Below are positions 13,602 to 15,813 of a stretch of DNA of 15,813 bases, piece after piece. Made by a program: the position numbers and the translations under genes. Every line of letters starts with the position of its first letter. Within the stretch, counting starts at the first letter, position 1. The notes beneath the pieces are model-generated. The model was given only the letters and a program-made list of their open reading frames with translations. It was not told where the DNA came from and ran no database searches. The stretch is from JBCCFX01 sp039029515 (lineage in GTDB: Bacteria > Planctomycetota > Phycisphaerae > Phycisphaerales > SM1A02), in assembly GCA_039029515.1 (NCBI GenBank), contig JBCCFX010000078.1:1-15813 (forward strand), in the 5' to 3' direction.

Positions 13602-15008
13602 TTGGCGTCCTCGACGCTGCCGGAAGTTGTGTCAACGTGGACGATCCTCGGTGTGCAGGTGAATGGTGACGATCTGTTTGCCGCCGGTGGGGGGAAATAC
13701 GGTTCGCATCTTGCGCAGCTGTATGTCGAGCTTCAGGCGGTCGAGTATCGGGACGAGTTCGGTCTTCGAAATTCACAGGCGTGTATCGATGCGATTCGCG
13801 CGGCTGCGCAGCCGCTGGATGGCGTTGAGCGCCTGAGTTTCACCGAAATCCAGGGTGGACCGGGCGGTACGGACATCACGATCGAGATCGCAGGCAAGGA
13901 TCTCGAAGAAGTCAATCGCGCGGTTGAAGAGACCAAGTTCATGTTGGCGGAGTTTGAAGGCGTGTATGACATCGCCGATGACAATGCCGACGGGCAACGC
14001 GAGATTCGGATCGAGTTGCTTCCGGGCGCTGCGGCGATGGGATTCACCGTCAACGATGTTGCGCAGCAGGTGCGAGCGTCGCTGTTCGGGATTGATGCTC
14101 ACGTGTTCAGCGATCGACAGGAAGACATCGATGTGCGCGTGCGCCTGGACGAAACGTCGCGGCGCAGTCTGAACACGATCGAGAATCTGTGGCTGATTGC
14201 GCAGGACGGTCGACGCGTTCCCATCAACGAAATTGCGACGCTGTCGGAGGCCATCGGATACTCGACGATCCAACGTGTCGATCGACGGAGGACGGTAACG
14301 GTCACGGCCGATACGGCGAGTGATGTGAACCCCGAAGAGATTGTGAGGGCGCTCGATATCGACGGCTTACGCAATCAATACCCGCAACTTGACATTGGTT
14401 TCGGCGGTCGCCAGGAACAGATGGCCGAGGCGTTCGGCTCACTGCCGATCGGATTCGGGGCGGCGATGGTCATGATCTTCGTCATTCTCGCATGGCTGTT
14501 CGGCAGCTATACGCAACCGCTGGCGGTCATGCTGGGCATTCCATTCGCGTTCATCGGCGTGGTGTGGGGGCATTACCTGCTCGGCTACAAGCTCACGTTC
14601 CTGAGCATCATCGGGTTCGTGGCCTTGAGCGGGATCGTGGTCAACGACTCGTTGATTCTCGTGGAGTTCTTCAATCAGAAACGCCGCGAAGGCGTTTCGC
14701 TCGTCAACGCGTTAGCGCTGGCAGGGCGGGCGAGATTTCGCGCGATTGGACTGACGACAATCACGACCGTACTGGGCCTGACGCCGTTCATGCTCGAAAA
14801 GTCGTTCCAGGCGAAGTTCCTCATCCCGATGGCGGTGGCGATCTCGTTCGGCCTGATGAGTGCGACGTTCCTGATTCTGCTCGTGCTCCCATGCATCCTC
14901 GTCATCTTCGATGACATTCGTGGCGTGGTGTATTACCTCTGGCACGGGTTGCCTCGGCCCCGCGGCGATGACGGCCTGCGAAGCTCCTTTGAGCTGGAAA
15001 CCGAGTAA
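13602..15008 (+). CDS. RND efflux permease, C-terminal part, in frame after TAG
   Basis: The next 468 codons, in the same frame as 11739-13601. They hold the second periplasmic domain (about residues 1-280) and TM8-TM12 (about 285-440). TM10 reads 'ALSGIVVNDSLILVEFF'; by alignment to AcrB the proton-relay Lys is Asn348 here, next to Asp349. TM11 follows with 'RFRAIGLTTITTVLGLTPF'. Codon 1 is TTG directly after the TAG. It could serve for re-initiation but has only a weak ribosome site (GAGAAG, 9 bases away). A separate polypeptide would start in a periplasmic domain with no signal or TM helix to export it, so independent function is doubtful. The motifs and open frame of the second half are intact, so the interruption is recent or tolerated. 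Joined total: 1089 codons, typical for RND. Ends with TAA. Confidence 0.85.
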   Translation: MASSTLPEVVSTWTILGVQVNGDDLFAAGGGKYGSHLAQLYVELQAVEYRDEFGLRNSQACIDAIRAAAQPLDGVERLSFTEIQGGPGGTDITIEIAGKDLEEVNRAVEETKFMLAEFEGVYDIADDNADGQREIRIELLPGAAAMGFTVNDVAQQVRASLFGIDAHVFSDRQEDIDVRVRLDETSRRSLNTIENLWLIAQDGRRVPINEIATLSEAIGYSTIQRVDRRRTVTVTADTASDVNPEEIVRALDIDGLRNQYPQLDIGFGGRQEQMAEAFGSLPIGFGAAMVMIFVILAWLFGSYTQPLAVMLGIPFAFIGVVWGHYLLGYKLTFLSIIGFVALSGIVVNDSLILVEFFNQKRREGVSLVNALALAGRARFRAIGLTTITTVLGLTPFMLEKSFQAKFLIPMAVAISFGLMSATFLILLVLPCILVIFDDIRGVVYYLWHGLPRPRGDDGLRSSFELETE

Positions 15009-15028
15009 TCGAACGCCGGTCCACAGCT

Positions 15029-15057
15029 CAGCAGAGATCGCCCGGTTTCGCTATACT
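15029..15057 (+). promoter_or_regulatory. Candidate promoter of ptsI
   Basis: TATACT (15052-15057) is a good -10 hexamer in the gap between the permease and ptsI. The matching -35 region (15029-15034, CAGCAG) is poor. It would give a leader of about 85 bases. It suggests ptsI is transcribed apart from the efflux genes. Confidence 0.35.
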
Positions 15058-15149
15058 CGCCGCTTGTCCACGGAAGGGTGCCCAGCCTGAATTCCGGGGC
15101 AAGCCGACCTGAACGTCCAGGTATGGCGGCCTTGAGCGTACGCCCGCAG

Positions 15150-15813
15150 ATGAACATCATCAAAGGAATCCCAGTCGCGCCCGGTGTTGTCATCGGAAGG
15201 GTATTCGTTCTGGATCAGGTCCGGACGCGTGTGCCATATCACGTTGTCGCTGAGGAAGATGTGGCGCGTGAACTGTCCCTGCTGGATGCCGCACTCGACC
15301 ACGCACGCACCGAACTCAGTGCTGACCGCGACCGTGCGGAGAAAGATCTCGGGTCCGAGCCGGCGAAGATCTTCGCATTCCACCTTGGCCTCCTCCATGA
15401 TCCGACTCTGGTGGATCCTGTTCGGGAGCGGATCGAGTCTGAACGTGTGACCGCGGCGTATGCCGTCGCCGAGGCGTTCCGGACGCTTGCCGACCGTTTC
15501 CGGGAAATGGGCAGCGAGATTTTCCGACAGAAAGCGAACGACGTCCTCGATCTGGACCGTCGCCTTCTGGGATATCTGGTCGGTCAATCCGAGGATCGGC
15601 TGGCCAACCTGAACGAACCGGTCATCGTCGTGGCGCACGAACTGACTCCGGCTCAAGCGGCGTCATTGGACACGTCGCGGGTCATCGGGTTTGCGACGGA
15701 TGCAGGCGGCCGGACGAGCCATACGTCGATCGTCGCGGCCGCGCTGGACATTCCGGTCGTGGTGGGGTGCAAGGATGTCACGCGGTTCGTCAACGATGGC
15801 GATGAGATCATCA
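15150..15813 (+). CDS. ptsI: Phosphoenolpyruvate-protein phosphotransferase (PTS Enzyme I), 5' part
   Basis: The first 221 residues of Enzyme I; the gene runs off the window end. Enzyme I takes phosphate from PEP onto a His and passes it to HPr at the head of the sugar or nitrogen phosphotransferase system. The N-terminus 'IKGIPVAPGVVIGRVFVL' is the family's opening. A helical HPr-binding region follows (about 35-145), and the phospho-His is His191 in 'DAGGRTSHTSIVAAALDIP', matching His189 of E. coli. ATG 15150 gives the standard N-terminus; an in-frame ATG at 15123 would add nine residues. Neither has a clear Shine-Dalgarno. No HPr gene is next to it upstream. The PEP-binding C-terminal half is not visible. 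Confidence 0.94.
   Translation, partial: MNIIKGIPVAPGVVIGRVFVLDQVRTRVPYHVVAEEDVARELSLLDAALDHARTELSADRDRAEKDLGSEPAKIFAFHLGLLHDPTLVDPVRERIESERVTAAYAVAEAFRTLADRFREMGSEIFRQKANDVLDLDRRLLGYLVGQSEDRLANLNEPVIVVAHELTPAQAASLDTSRVIGFATDAGGRTSHTSIVAAALDIPVVVGCKDVTRFVNDGDEII

Noticed and set aside
13602..15008. Reading the C-terminal permease half as an independent functional transporter
   Set aside because: It begins within a periplasmic domain with no signal or preceding TM helix, and only a TTG with a poor ribosome site is available.
15051..15656. 201-codon minus-strand open frame at the right end
   Set aside because: It is antisense to ptsI, whose plus-strand frame carries the active-site His motif and runs to the window edge.

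Overview
This GC-rich bacterial window most likely comes from a planctomycete of the Phycisphaerae type. That placement is an inference. It rests on an exported protein ending in a 'PTPGALAMLGMAGLAG + RRRRR' sorting tail, the gatCA amidotransferase pair, a standalone Nfu-N protein and the overall base composition. No rRNA or complete tRNA gene is present to confirm it. I see no transposase, integrase, CRISPR array or other sign of a mobile element, and the gene order looks chromosomal.

Layout, left to right. (1) 1-2100, minus strand: a secreted P-domain-like protein with a PEP-CTERM-like tail (118-756). It is preceded by a leader with several hairpins and a palindrome at the probable promoter. 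An orphan LuxR-type regulator (1039-1926) lies upstream. (2) 2160-3454, plus strand: a two-gene unit in which an Nfu N-domain protein overlaps mutY by ATGA. (3) 3472-5790, minus strand: a 7TM-HD phosphohydrolase of the PgpH type, a family known for cyclic-di-AMP hydrolysis. It is convergent with mutY. (4) 5946-6479, plus strand: a small lipoprotein of unknown function, divergent from pgpH and overlapping the end of the next gene. (5) 6455-10183, minus strand: gatC and gatA (4-bp overlap), then a His-rich DUF1579 protein with a strong UUCG-tetraloop hairpin behind it, then a ROK-family sugar kinase. (6) 10398-15008, plus strand: an efflux pair made of an RND adaptor and an RND permease. (7) 15150-end, plus strand: the 5' two-fifths or so of ptsI (PTS Enzyme I), including the active-site His.

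The most notable observation is that the RND permease reading frame is broken by one in-frame TAG at 13599-13601. Both sides are otherwise intact, join into one normal-length 1089-codon permease, and show no frameshift. The break falls in the second periplasmic loop just after TM7, so two separate polypeptides would be topologically awkward. Recent nonsense mutation, sequencing error and UAG read-through all remain possible. All 11 other complete minus- or plus-strand genes here stop at TGA, the permease itself ends at TAA, and no complete gene uses TAG as its natural stop.

Most genes are conserved housekeeping or transport functions. I did not find convincing evidence of a wholly new multi-gene system. 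The items most worth checking are the interrupted permease, the structured leader of the surface-protein gene, the His-rich DUF1579 protein, the zinc-motif-less ROK kinase and the Nfu-N/MutY coupling.
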